A stretch of DNA of 64,000 nt, taken from Burkholderiales bacterium. GTDB taxonomy: Bacteria > Pseudomonadota > Gammaproteobacteria > Burkholderiales > Burkholderiaceae_C. The position numbers and the translations under genes were made by a program. The notes under the pieces were generated by a model, which saw only the letters and a list, made by a program, of their open reading frames with translations, made no database searches and was not told where the DNA came from. The stretch spans positions 1 to 64,000 of the forward strand of contig CANHVY010000002.1 of the NCBI GenBank assembly GCA_947464185.1, written 5' to 3'. This document shows, piece by piece, positions 42,984 through 51,283 of this stretch. The first letter of the stretch is position 1. Each line of letters opens with the position of its first letter.

Positions 42984-43948
42984 TCCTGCTTCAGCCCCAG
43001 TTGCTGCACCAGAGGGCTCCACACCTCGGCCTCCTTGCGCAGCAGGTCATTGAAGGCGCCGATGCTGACCCTGAGCGGATCGGTCTCCACGGCGGCAAAG
43101 CGCTGCACCACATCCGGCAAGGCGAGAACCTTGGCCGTGGCCGCGGCAATCTTGTCCACCACGTCCTTTGGCGTGCCCTTGGGCGCAAACAAGCCCCCGA
43201 TGGCCGCCACCTGCACGCCAGGAATGCCGGCCTCCGCCAGCGTGGGCACATCGGGCAGCGAGCCCTCCCGCGCCAGGTCTGTCGTGGCCAGGGCGCGCAG
43301 CTTGCCGCTGCGGATGTGGGCCATGGCCGCGGTGAGGGAGTCGGTGGCGAACAGAACCTGGCCGCCCATCAGGTCGGTCAAGGCTGCTCCGCTGCCCTTG
43401 TAGGGTATATGGGTGGCCTGCACGCCGGCCCGACGCAACACCAACTCGGTACCCAGGTGGGTCATGGTGCCCACACCGGCAGAGGCAAAGTTCTGCGGCT
43501 TGGCTCGCAGGCTGCTCAACAACTCCGGCAGGGTCTTGGGCGCCTGCGGCGTGTTGGCTACCAGCACGGCAAACGGCGCGCGCATCACGGGTGACACGGG
43601 CACGTAATCGGCCAGGCTGTACTTTGCGTTGGGATTCATCACCGGCACGACAAACAGCCCAGCCGTGGACGTGAAGAGCAAGGTGTAGCCATCAGGGGCG
43701 GCACGGGCGACCGACTGGTGGCCCGGGATGCCGGAGGCACCCGCCCGGTTCTCCACCACCACCGACTGCCCCAGCGCAGGGCCGAGGTAGCCCGCCAGCA
43801 GCCGAGCCGTGATGTCACTGCCCGAACCCACGCCCTGCGTCACCACCAACGTGATGGGCTTGCTGGGAAACGTGTCGGCCCACGTGGGCGCCGACAGTGA
43901 GGCTGCCAAAGCAGCTGCCAGGAGGATGCGTCGCGGCGCAGAATGCAT
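42980..43948 (-). CDS. Bug/TctC-family solute-binding protein
   Basis: A 322-residue periplasmic protein with signal peptide MHSAPRRILLAAALAASLSA. Motifs: FPSKPITLVVTQGVGSGSD, VENRAGASGIPGHQSV and APDGYTLLF. It is first in the leftward CoA-transferase operon and is divergent from the MarR gene. The context suggests that it takes up the diacid then handled by the CoA enzymes. Confidence 0.92.
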   Translation of the reverse strand: MHSAPRRILLAAALAASLSAPTWADTFPSKPITLVVTQGVGSGSDITARLLAGYLGPALGQSVVVENRAGASGIPGHQSVARAAPDGYTLLFTSTAGLFVVPVMNPNAKYSLADYVPVSPVMRAPFAVLVANTPQAPKTLPELLSSLRAKPQNFASAGVGTMTHLGTELVLRRAGVQATHIPYKGSGAALTDLMGGQVLFATDSLTAAMAHIRSGKLRALATTDLAREGSLPDVPTLAEAGIPGVQVAAIGGLFAPKGTPKDVVDKIAAATAKVLALPDVVQRFAAVETDPLRVSIGAFNDLLRKEAEVWSPLVQQLGLKQE

Positions 43949-43994
43949 GAAAGTCTCCGTGAAGTGGGTCTGTGCACCCGCAGGATACGGAAGT

Positions 43995-44014
43995 TTACGT
44001 GCTACAGCAAGTAT
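43995..44014. promoter_or_regulatory. Imperfect palindrome between Bug and MarR genes
   Basis: TTACGTGC and GCAAGTAT flank four bases; six of eight positions pair. The 70-bp gap serves both divergent genes, and the site ends 4 bases before the MarR start. It is a candidate MarR operator. Confidence 0.35.
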
Positions 44015-44018
44015 TGCC

Positions 44019-44531
44019 ATGACAAGTAAAAAGACCGCTATGGTGAGCGCGTCAGCGCTGCGCCGGCACGAACCCGAGGAGCTGATCACCTTCCGCGTCT
44101 CGGTTCTGTCGCAACTTCTGTCGCGCGTGGTGGAGGGCTCGGTGAGCCAGGAGTTGGGGCTGTCAAGCCGGCAGTGGCGGGTGCTGGTGATGCTCAACCG
44201 CTTGGGGCCCTCCACTTCAGGACAGGTGGCTGCAGCCACGCGCCTGGACCACAGCCAGGTCAGTCGTGCCAGCTATGAGCTGGTCGACAAGGGGCTGATC
44301 GCCATGGACAGCGACCAGGCCGATCGGCGCCGCCAGCGTCTGACTGTGACCGAGGCAGGCACCCAGGTCCTGCGCCAGGGCATCGTGGGTTCGCAGTCCC
44401 GGCAGGACCGTCTGCGGGCCAGTCTGGACGACGCTGACTACGCGGTGCTGGGCCGCGCCCTGACCGCCCTGTCAGCCGAGGCGCAGAAGATGCTGGCCGA
44501 GTTGAAGGAGCCGCCCGGGGCGCACGACTGA
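44019..44531 (+). CDS. MarR-family transcriptional regulator
   Basis: A 170-residue winged helix protein. The DNA-binding part includes SSRQWRVLVMLNRLGPSTSG, then RLDHSQVSRASYELVDKGLI and the wing SDQADRRRQRLTVTEAG. Divergent MarR genes usually repress the neighbouring operon and sense its substrate or CoA ester. The ATG at 44019 is used; an in-frame ATG 21 bases later is possible. Confidence 0.88.
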   Translation: MTSKKTAMVSASALRRHEPEELITFRVSVLSQLLSRVVEGSVSQELGLSSRQWRVLVMLNRLGPSTSGQVAAATRLDHSQVSRASYELVDKGLIAMDSDQADRRRQRLTVTEAGTQVLRQGIVGSQSRQDRLRASLDDADYAVLGRALTALSAEAQKMLAELKEPPGAHD

Positions 44532-44572
44532 CTGCGCCCCCCCAAGGGACGCCATCGCCTTGGGACCCGCGC

Positions 44573-45313
44573 TCAATCCCGCTCGCGCCGGCCCCGCTCC
44601 CGACCCCCGTGCTCCTTCGGCTCCACACCGGGGTCGCGATGGCACTCGACGCAGTTCTGGAAGTCCCGGATGCCTTCCTTGAGGTGCTTGGCGCGGACTT
44701 TGGCCTGCGAATGCTCGTGACACCCGTAGCAGGTGTAGCGGCTGTAGTCATGGTTCTGATGGCAAGTCTCGCAGGCTGCGTTGTGATCGCGGTCCAGCAC
44801 GAACAAGCGGGTGTGGTCGAAGGTCGCGGGCTTCCAGGCCTGGGAGGCGTGGCACTGGCTGCACTCGGCCTGCACGAACCGGTGCATCGTGTCCTTCGGG
44901 GCCACGTGGCATGACGAGCACTGCTCGCGCACGGAGGCGAGGAGCAAGGCGTGCGAGAACGGCTTGCGGCTGCGCTGGGTGAGCCGGGGCCCCTGGTGGT
45001 CGCTGTGGCAGGCCATGCAGTCCTGCTCGATGAGCTGCTGGTGAAACGAGACCTTGACCGTGCGGTTCGGGATCGGCACACCCTGGGTGGTCTTCAGGCC
45101 CACATCGGCCACGGCGTGGCACGCCGTGCAGCGCTGGGTGGACGCACCACGCCAGGCCGCGTGGCAGGCAAAGCAGTCGGTAGCCAGTTCCTCGTGCCCC
45201 TTCACCAGCGGCCCCGGGCTCACCATCAGGTGCGGGTAGGCGAAGGCCAAGGCGATCAGCGCCACCAGATTGAGCGCGATGACGATCAGCAGGACCGGGC
45301 GCTTCTTCTTCAA
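44573..45313 (-). CDS. Octahaem c-type cytochrome, membrane anchored
   Basis: A 246-residue protein with eight CxxCH motifs: CFACH, CTACH, CMACH, CSSCH, CSQCH, CETCH, CYGCH and CVECH. An N-terminal helix (KKKRPVLLIVIALNLVALIA) anchors it with the haems in the periplasm. It has no CxxCK or other special haem site, so it looks like an electron carrier (cytochrome c3/c7-like), not a nitrite reductase. A TTG start at 45313 overlaps the cytochrome b stop and gives a proper anchor; no ATG fits. It is last in its operon. Confidence 0.88.
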   Translation of the reverse strand: MKKKRPVLLIVIALNLVALIALAFAYPHLMVSPGPLVKGHEELATDCFACHAAWRGASTQRCTACHAVADVGLKTTQGVPIPNRTVKVSFHQQLIEQDCMACHSDHQGPRLTQRSRKPFSHALLLASVREQCSSCHVAPKDTMHRFVQAECSQCHASQAWKPATFDHTRLFVLDRDHNAACETCHQNHDYSRYTCYGCHEHSQAKVRAKHLKEGIRDFQNCVECHRDPGVEPKEHGGRERGRRERD

Positions 45314-45903
45314 TTCCAACCCCAGAACAGGAAGACGGCCACGATGTGCGCCGTGGCCAGCACGGCAAAGGCCAGGGTGATGGGAAAGTGCACCACGCGC
45401 CACTGCTTGACGGCGTCAAAGGTCAGGCTGTCCCAGTACAGCTGGTTCTCGAGCTCGGCCTCGGGCAGGCCCCCCGCGCGCAGGCGCTGCCGGGCTTCCT
45501 CCATGCGACGACGTGATCGTTCCAGCAGGAACTTGCCCGTCAGGCCGCTGCCCACATTGATCAGCATGGCCCAGACCGCCAGCCAGCCGAGGATGGCGTT
45601 GAAGTGCACGCCGGCATGCACCAGCACCAGCAACGAGCCCAGCCACGCGAGCGACTCGTGCCACCTCAGCAGCTGGGCCGGCTGGCCGCGACGGATGAGC
45701 TTGCGCTTGCGCAGCGAATACACGGTGGAGGCGATGATCAGCAGCGTGCCGGGAATCCCCAGCCATCGCCCCACCCACAGCAGGTCCAGCGCGTGCAGCA
45801 GGCCGTCCAGCGCCAGCGCCAGCAGCGCGAGCAGCGCAAAACTGGCCACGAAGGGCAGCACTTCACGCCGCAGGAGTCGGGCCTTTTGGGTCTTCTGCAG
45901 CAT
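45310..45903 (-). CDS. Membrane cytochrome b-like protein
   Basis: A 197-residue protein with four helices. Candidate haem ligands are His residues in LLRWHESLAWLG, LVHAGVHFNAILG, WRVVHFPI and LATAHIVAVF, two pairs as in a di-haem four-helix bundle. It would pass electrons from the cytoplasmic reductase to the octahaem cytochrome. Its start overlaps the reductase stop by one base, and its stop overlaps the octahaem start. Confidence 0.83.
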   Translation of the reverse strand: MLQKTQKARLLRREVLPFVASFALLALLALALDGLLHALDLLWVGRWLGIPGTLLIIASTVYSLRKRKLIRRGQPAQLLRWHESLAWLGSLLVLVHAGVHFNAILGWLAVWAMLINVGSGLTGKFLLERSRRRMEEARQRLRAGGLPEAELENQLYWDSLTFDAVKQWRVVHFPITLAFAVLATAHIVAVFLFWGWN

Positions 45904-47168
45904 CAAGCCTCCAGCACCAGCGCCGAAGCCGGCCGGCCCACGCACAGCAGGCAGTGGCCCGGGGCCACCTCATGATCAGGTGCTTGTGGGTAGTGCACCC
46001 GGCCCTCCAGCAGCCGGGTCTCGCAACTGCCGCAGCCACCCGAGCGGCAACCCGACGCCACCTCCACCCCGTGACGTTCCACAAACTCCAGCAGCGAAGT
46101 CTCCTGGCCGTTCCACGTGAGGGTGCGGCCTGAACGCTGCAGCTTCACTTCGAAGCTCGCGGCTGCGGCCGTCAAGGGTTCGCCTGGGAGCCCGGGCACC
46201 TTCACGGAGGCCGGACCGAACGCCTCGTAGTGGATGTCCGCCGTTGCCACGCCCCAATCGGCCAGCGCCGGCACCAGGGTCTGCATCATCGCGGCCGGGC
46301 CGCAGACGTAGAACTGGTGCCTGCCGTGCGGCAGGGTGCGGCGCAGCAGGTCCACCTCCACATGACCAAGGTGCTGGTAGTCGCGCCCCAGCAAGTCTTC
46401 AGCCCCAGGCCGGCTGTAGACGACATGCAGGCGCAGCGATGGTGCCGAGGTGGCCAGGTCTTCCAGCACCCGTTTGAAGGCATGGTCCCGGCTGCTGCGC
46501 AAGCCGTAGAACAGGTGCACCGGCCGCTGCGGCTGGTGCTGCACGCACCAGCGCAGCATGCTCATCATGGGGGTGATGCCGATGCCGCCGCCAATCAACA
46601 CCACCGGCACGTCAGGATCGGGGTCGATGAAGAAGTGCCCCGCCGGGGCCTTCACGCGCAGCACGTCCCCCACCTGCACGTGATCGTGGAAGTGGGTGGA
46701 AGCGAGACCCGGCCGCTCGGCCGGCTGCTCTGCGGGGGCGGGCATGCGCTTGATGGTGATGCGGTAATGGGCGGGACTCGGGCCGTCGGAGAGGGAGTAG
46801 CAACGCGTGAGGGTGCGCGAGGCTGCTGCACAAGGGACGGCGCCTGTGCCCAGGTCGAGACGGAACGTGAGGTACTGGCCCGGCCTGAAGTCCGGCAAGG
46901 GTTGGCCGTCCACAGGCTGCAGATAGAAGGAGCACTGGGCACCTTGCAGGTCCTCCAGCACCCGTTGCACGACGCGGAATTCGCGCCATCCGGCCCAGGC
47001 GCTGGCCGTGTCGTCGGCCTTGTCTGCACGTCCTGGCGAAGGCGAGACGGTGCCAGGCCGAAGCGCACGGGAAGTCGCCTGCCGGCGCCGCAGCACCACG
47101 CCGATGCCCAGCGCCATTTGCAGGAGCATGGCCGCGGTGATCAGCCCCAGCAGTTCGAGAGAGGTCAT
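45903..47168 (-). CDS. Membrane-anchored FNR-type reductase with fused 2Fe-2S ferredoxin
   Basis: A 421-residue protein. An N-terminal helix (LLGLITAAMLLQMALGIGVV) is followed by an FAD domain with RCYSLSDGP, an NAD(P)H domain with LIGGGIGITPMMSML and CGPAAMM, and a C-terminal plant-type ferredoxin with CRSGGCGSC and a fourth Cys in HCLLC. The order is flavin, nucleotide, ferredoxin. It takes electrons from NAD(P)H and should feed cytochrome b, encoded next. An FNR-like box lies upstream. Confidence 0.9.
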   Translation of the reverse strand: MTSLELLGLITAAMLLQMALGIGVVLRRRQATSRALRPGTVSPSPGRADKADDTASAWAGWREFRVVQRVLEDLQGAQCSFYLQPVDGQPLPDFRPGQYLTFRLDLGTGAVPCAAASRTLTRCYSLSDGPSPAHYRITIKRMPAPAEQPAERPGLASTHFHDHVQVGDVLRVKAPAGHFFIDPDPDVPVVLIGGGIGITPMMSMLRWCVQHQPQRPVHLFYGLRSSRDHAFKRVLEDLATSAPSLRLHVVYSRPGAEDLLGRDYQHLGHVEVDLLRRTLPHGRHQFYVCGPAAMMQTLVPALADWGVATADIHYEAFGPASVKVPGLPGEPLTAAAASFEVKLQRSGRTLTWNGQETSLLEFVERHGVEVASGCRSGGCGSCETRLLEGRVHYPQAPDHEVAPGHCLLCVGRPASALVLEA

Positions 47169-47220
47169 CAGAGGTGTCTGTCCCGGGCCGAGTGCCGCTC
47201 CCATGGCGCACAGATCCCTG

Positions 47221-47269
47221 CACACATTGTGTGAAGGGAACCGCGCAACTCCCTTGAGCCTGGTCAAGG
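47221..47269 (-). promoter_or_regulatory. FNR/Anr-like box and palindrome before the reductase operon
   Basis: TTGAGCCTGGTCAA at 47254-47267 matches the FNR pattern TTGAT-N4-ATCAA at eight of ten positions, inside a 6-bp inverted repeat (CCTTGA and TCAAGG). CACACA-T-TGTGTG at 47221-47233 is a second perfect palindrome. The box is about 86-99 bp before the reductase start. It suggests induction at low oxygen. Confidence 0.5.
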
Positions 47270-47326
47270 TCCCGGTCGGGTCTCAGCGCAAAGCCCGGCC
47301 CGGCCAGGCGGGACCGGCCACACGGC

Positions 47327-49336
47327 TCAGCGCGGGCGCTCCACCCGCTGACGTGCTGCTGCCAGCATCTGCTCCACGGCCTCCGCCAGAACCAAAGCCT
47401 GATCCAGGCATTCCCGATGCCCCTGGCGCGCGGCGTTTTCGACGCTGCGCGCCACCGCAAACGCGGCTTCGGCCCTCAGGTTGCCGGCCACGCCCTTGAT
47501 GCTGTGGGCTTCGCGCATGAGGGCGGGCATGTCGCCCTGCTGCATGGCGCTGCGCAGCGCCGCCGGCTTCGGCCCCAGGTTCTTGAGCAGGCTCTCGGCC
47601 AACTGATCCAGGAAGGCTTCCGTCGCGCCCAGGCCGGCCGCCACCGCAGCCCAGTCGATGGCCGGGGCCTGGCGGGGTGCCGGCAGCGATGTCGGTGCAG
47701 TTGCCGCTGACGCTGAGGGGTTCAGGGCGCGGGATCTGCAGGCCCGCTGGATGGCAGCGACGAGCTCCTCGACATCGACTGGCTTGGCCACATGGCCGGC
47801 CATGCCGGCGTCCAGGCAGCGTGCACGCTCCTCCGGCAGGGCATGGGCCGTCAGTCCGATGACCGGCAGGTCCGGCCGGATCGCCCGGATGCGCCGGGTG
47901 GCCTCGAAACCGTCCATCGCCGGCATCTGCAGGTCCATCAGCACGACATCGAAGGGCGCGACCCTCGGCTCGGCCCCCGGTGCGGGCCGAGCCTGCTCCT
48001 GAACGGCCTGCACGGCCGCGACGCCGTCTTCGGCAAACTGCACCTGGGCGGCCTCTTGTTCCAGGATGCGAGCGAGCAGGAAGCGGTTGACCTCCATGTC
48101 CTCAGCCGCCAGCACGCTCAATCCATGAAGCCGGCCCGTGGCGCCGATCAGAGCGCCAGGCTGGGTGTCGCGCACCTGCGACTCGGGCAGGGTGACGCTG
48201 AAGACGAAGGTGCTGCCCTGCCCGGGCTTGCTGCGCACCGTGATGTCGCCCCCCATCTCGCGGGCCAGGTGCAGCGAAATCACCAGACCCAGCCCGGTGC
48301 CGCCATGGCGGCGGGTGCTGGAGTTGTCGGCCTGCTCGAAGGGCTGGAACAGACGTGAGATCTGTTCGGGTGTGAGGCCGATGCCGGTGTCGGACACCTC
48401 AAAGACGTGGCGCGCGCCCTCAACGGTGGTGCGCAGGACGACGTGGCCCCGGTCGGTGAACTTCACGGCGTTGGACAAGAGGTTCACCAGCACCTGCTGG
48501 ACACGCTGCCCGTCCCCCAGCACATGCGCACGCGACCCCGGGGTCCACTCCACGCGCAGCGAGATGCCTTGCGCCAGCGCCTGAGGCTCGAGCAACTGCG
48601 CCGCCTGCGCCACAGTGGCGGCAAGATCGAAGGGCTGGCTCTCCACCGTGCACTTGCCGGCCTCGATGCGCGAATAGTCCAGCACATCGTTGACCACCCG
48701 AAGCAGATGCTGCCCGGCGGACAGGATGCGCGGATAGAGGCCCTGCGTCGAACGGCCCGAAGCCTCCTCGCGCAGGCCCACCTGCGCCAGGCCGATCACG
48801 GCATTGAGCGGGGTACGCAGTTCGTGGCTCATGCGGGCCAGGAAGTCGGTCTTGGACCGTGCCGTGCCTTCGGCCCGCTGCAGCGCATCCATCAAGTCCT
48901 GGGTGCGCCGGGCCACCTGGTCTTCCAGAACCTGGTTGGCGGCCTGCAGTTCCTGCGCGCGGCGCGCCAGTTCCAGATGCAGCCGTACCCGCGCCTGCAC
49001 CAGGTCAGGCCGCAGGGGCTTGTGGATGAAGTCCACCGCGCCCAGCGCCAGGCCGCGAGACTCGCTGGCTGCATCGGTGCGGGCTGTGACGAAGATCACC
49101 GGAATCGCCCAGGTGGGCTTGTTCCGCTGAAGATGCTCGCACACCTCGAAGCCATCCATGCCCGGCATCATCACGTCCAGCAGGATCAAGTCGGGCCCGG
49201 TGCGCCGCGCCAACTCCAGTCCTTCCTGCCCCGAGGTCGCGAACTGCACCTCGGCCACCTGCGACAAGGCAGCGCCCAGCATGGCCACGTTCTCGATGAC
49301 GTCGTCGATGACCAGGATGACGGGCTGAGAGCTCAT
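47327..49336 (-). CDS. Hybrid response regulator/histidine kinase (REC-HK-REC-HPt)
   Basis: A 669-residue cytoplasmic protein. The first receiver has Asp54 (ILLDVMMPGMDG). A dimerisation domain has His171 (MSHELRTPLN), followed by the ATPase with a G-box (GTGLGLVISLHL). A second receiver has VLMDLQMPAMDGFE. The C-terminal HPt has His in REAHSIKGVAGNL. No DNA-binding output domain is present, so the phosphate passes to an unlinked regulator. The ATG overlaps the stop of the membrane kinase. Confidence 0.92.
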   Translation of the reverse strand: MSSQPVILVIDDVIENVAMLGAALSQVAEVQFATSGQEGLELARRTGPDLILLDVMMPGMDGFEVCEHLQRNKPTWAIPVIFVTARTDAASESRGLALGAVDFIHKPLRPDLVQARVRLHLELARRAQELQAANQVLEDQVARRTQDLMDALQRAEGTARSKTDFLARMSHELRTPLNAVIGLAQVGLREEASGRSTQGLYPRILSAGQHLLRVVNDVLDYSRIEAGKCTVESQPFDLAATVAQAAQLLEPQALAQGISLRVEWTPGSRAHVLGDGQRVQQVLVNLLSNAVKFTDRGHVVLRTTVEGARHVFEVSDTGIGLTPEQISRLFQPFEQADNSSTRRHGGTGLGLVISLHLAREMGGDITVRSKPGQGSTFVFSVTLPESQVRDTQPGALIGATGRLHGLSVLAAEDMEVNRFLLARILEQEAAQVQFAEDGVAAVQAVQEQARPAPGAEPRVAPFDVVLMDLQMPAMDGFEATRRIRAIRPDLPVIGLTAHALPEERARCLDAGMAGHVAKPVDVEELVAAIQRACRSRALNPSASAATAPTSLPAPRQAPAIDWAAVAAGLGATEAFLDQLAESLLKNLGPKPAALRSAMQQGDMPALMREAHSIKGVAGNLRAEAAFAVARSVENAARQGHRECLDQALVLAEAVEQMLAAARQRVERPR

Positions 49337-51222
49337 GGCGAAGGAAAGGATTCGGGGGCGGATGATGCCTCAGCCCATCGGGCGCGCAGAGACGCCAGGC
49401 GGGAACGTGCTGCGGGAAAGCGCAGGCGCCGCACGTGCTGCTCAATCTCCAAGAAGCCATCGGCCCAGACCGTGCCCTGCAGTTCGGCGCGCAATCGCTC
49501 GGCCACGCGCTGTGCACCCAGCATGTTGCGCGAGAGCAGGTCGTCCAGTTCTGCCAGCACCGGCCGCAGTGATGCGAGGTCGGCCTGGCGCTGCGGCACC
49601 GGGGGCAGCACAAGGGCAGGATCAGGGGCCGCCGCAACGGGCGCCCTGACCGCGATTGGGGTGGGCGAAACGACCTGTGCCAGCGCAGACGGGTCGCCAG
49701 GCGGCCCCTGCTCGACCAGATTGAAGGGCACCAGCAGCGTGAACTCCGCGCCGCAGCCCGGTTCGCTGCACACCGACAACGTGCCGCCCATCAGTTCAGC
49801 CAGCCGCCGCGAGATGGACAGTCCCAGCCCGGTACCACCGAAGCGGCGTGTGATCGATTCATCGGCCTGCGCAAAGGGCGCGAAGATGCGCTCGATCTGG
49901 GACGGCTCGATGCCGATGCCGGTATCGCTGACGACGATGCACAGCATGGGCGCCGACTCCGGCCCAAGCTGACACTGCACCGAAATGCGGACCTCTCCCT
50001 CCTCGGTGAACTTCACCGCGTTGCCGACCAGGTTGACCAGCACCTGGTGCAGGCGCATGGCGTCGGCGCAGATCAGACGCGGGACGTCGGGGGCGATCTC
50101 CAGCCGCAACCGGACCAGGCTGTCCCGCAGTTGCGGCTGGAAGAGGCTGACGGCACTGTCGACGGTGGCCATGACGTCGAAAGGCTGCGCATCGGCCTTC
50201 AACTGCCCTGCCTCGATCTTGGAGAAGTCCAGCACGTTGTTCATCACCCCCAGCAACGTGGTGCTGGCGTTCTGCAGGCGCTGCGCGTACTCCTGCTGCG
50301 GCGGCTGCAAGGGGGTGCGCAGCAGCATGTCGGCGTAGCCGACGATGGCATTCATCGGCGTGCGGACCTCGTGGCTCATGTTGGCGATGAAGTCCGCCTT
50401 GGCCGCGTTGGCGGTTTCTGCCGCACGCAGGGCCAGGTTGGTCTCGGTCTGGCGGCGGATGGCCTCTTGCAGATACTTGCGCTGCAGGGCCTCGCTGTGC
50501 ACCAGTTCGCCCAACTTGTGCCGCACCTCCAACCCCATGCGCGAGAAGGCCTTCATGAGCACGCCCAGCTCGTCCTTGCGCTCCGGGTCGAACTCCACTT
50601 CGTAATTGGCGGCCTGTATGTCACGCGCTGCCACCGCCAGCGAGGCCAGCGGCCGCGTGAGGGCATGGCTGAGGGCCGCCAGCAAGGCGGAGAAGACCAA
50701 CAGGCAAAGCAGCCCGATGAGTGCCAGCGCCCACAGCAGCGATCGCCGGGTCTCGGCCAGTGCGCTGCGCGACAGCCCGAACTCGACCCGCCCCAGCACC
50801 TGCCCACCCATCTCCAGCGGTGCCTGGAAGTCCAGGCTGGCCCGCGATCCCGCAGCCGAGGGAAGGTTGTGCAATGCGGTCGACCCGATGAAGTCAGGAG
50901 CTTCCCAAGCCCGGTCTTCCGCAATCAAGCGCCCGGAGGCATCGCGCACACAGACAAAGACCAGATCGCGCGTGGCGCGCGCCTCGGCCAGGATGGCCGC
51001 CACGGTGGCGTAATCGCGCTGGGCCAGGGGCGCCGCCAGCGCCGCATTGAACAGCGGCTTGAGCTGCCCCACCCGCGCCTTCAGTTCCTGCTGCAGGTAG
51101 CGATCCACCAGCGTGGACACGCCCAGCGCCACGGCGACCAGCATCAGGACCTGGAGCGACACCCCCACCCAGATGAGCTTGGCGCGGAACCCCAGGCGCC
51201 CCCAGCGGGCGCTCAAGCCCAT
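49333..51222 (-). CDS. Membrane sensor histidine kinase
   Basis: A 629-residue kinase. Two transmembrane helices (about residues 17-37 and 160-185) enclose a periplasmic sensing region. A HAMP domain follows (LTRPLASLAVAARDIQAANY). The dimerisation domain has His in NMSHEVRTPMNAIVG, and the ATPase ends in GTGLGLSISRRLAELMGG. There is no receiver, so the hybrid protein encoded next is the likely partner. A binding protein precedes it and may present the ligand. Confidence 0.92.
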   Translation of the reverse strand: MGLSARWGRLGFRAKLIWVGVSLQVLMLVAVALGVSTLVDRYLQQELKARVGQLKPLFNAALAAPLAQRDYATVAAILAEARATRDLVFVCVRDASGRLIAEDRAWEAPDFIGSTALHNLPSAAGSRASLDFQAPLEMGGQVLGRVEFGLSRSALAETRRSLLWALALIGLLCLLVFSALLAALSHALTRPLASLAVAARDIQAANYEVEFDPERKDELGVLMKAFSRMGLEVRHKLGELVHSEALQRKYLQEAIRRQTETNLALRAAETANAAKADFIANMSHEVRTPMNAIVGYADMLLRTPLQPPQQEYAQRLQNASTTLLGVMNNVLDFSKIEAGQLKADAQPFDVMATVDSAVSLFQPQLRDSLVRLRLEIAPDVPRLICADAMRLHQVLVNLVGNAVKFTEEGEVRISVQCQLGPESAPMLCIVVSDTGIGIEPSQIERIFAPFAQADESITRRFGGTGLGLSISRRLAELMGGTLSVCSEPGCGAEFTLLVPFNLVEQGPPGDPSALAQVVSPTPIAVRAPVAAAPDPALVLPPVPQRQADLASLRPVLAELDDLLSRNMLGAQRVAERLRAELQGTVWADGFLEIEQHVRRLRFPAARSRLASLRARWAEASSAPESFPSP

Positions 51223-51283
51223 GCCGGCCTCCCGCGGGCTTGGCAGGGCCCGGGGCGCCCGCAGCAGAGGCCGTGGTCAGGCT

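Noticed and set aside
44573..45313. Octahaem nitrite or tetrathionate reductase
   Set aside because: All eight sites are plain CxxCH and the protein is too short; an electron carrier fits better.
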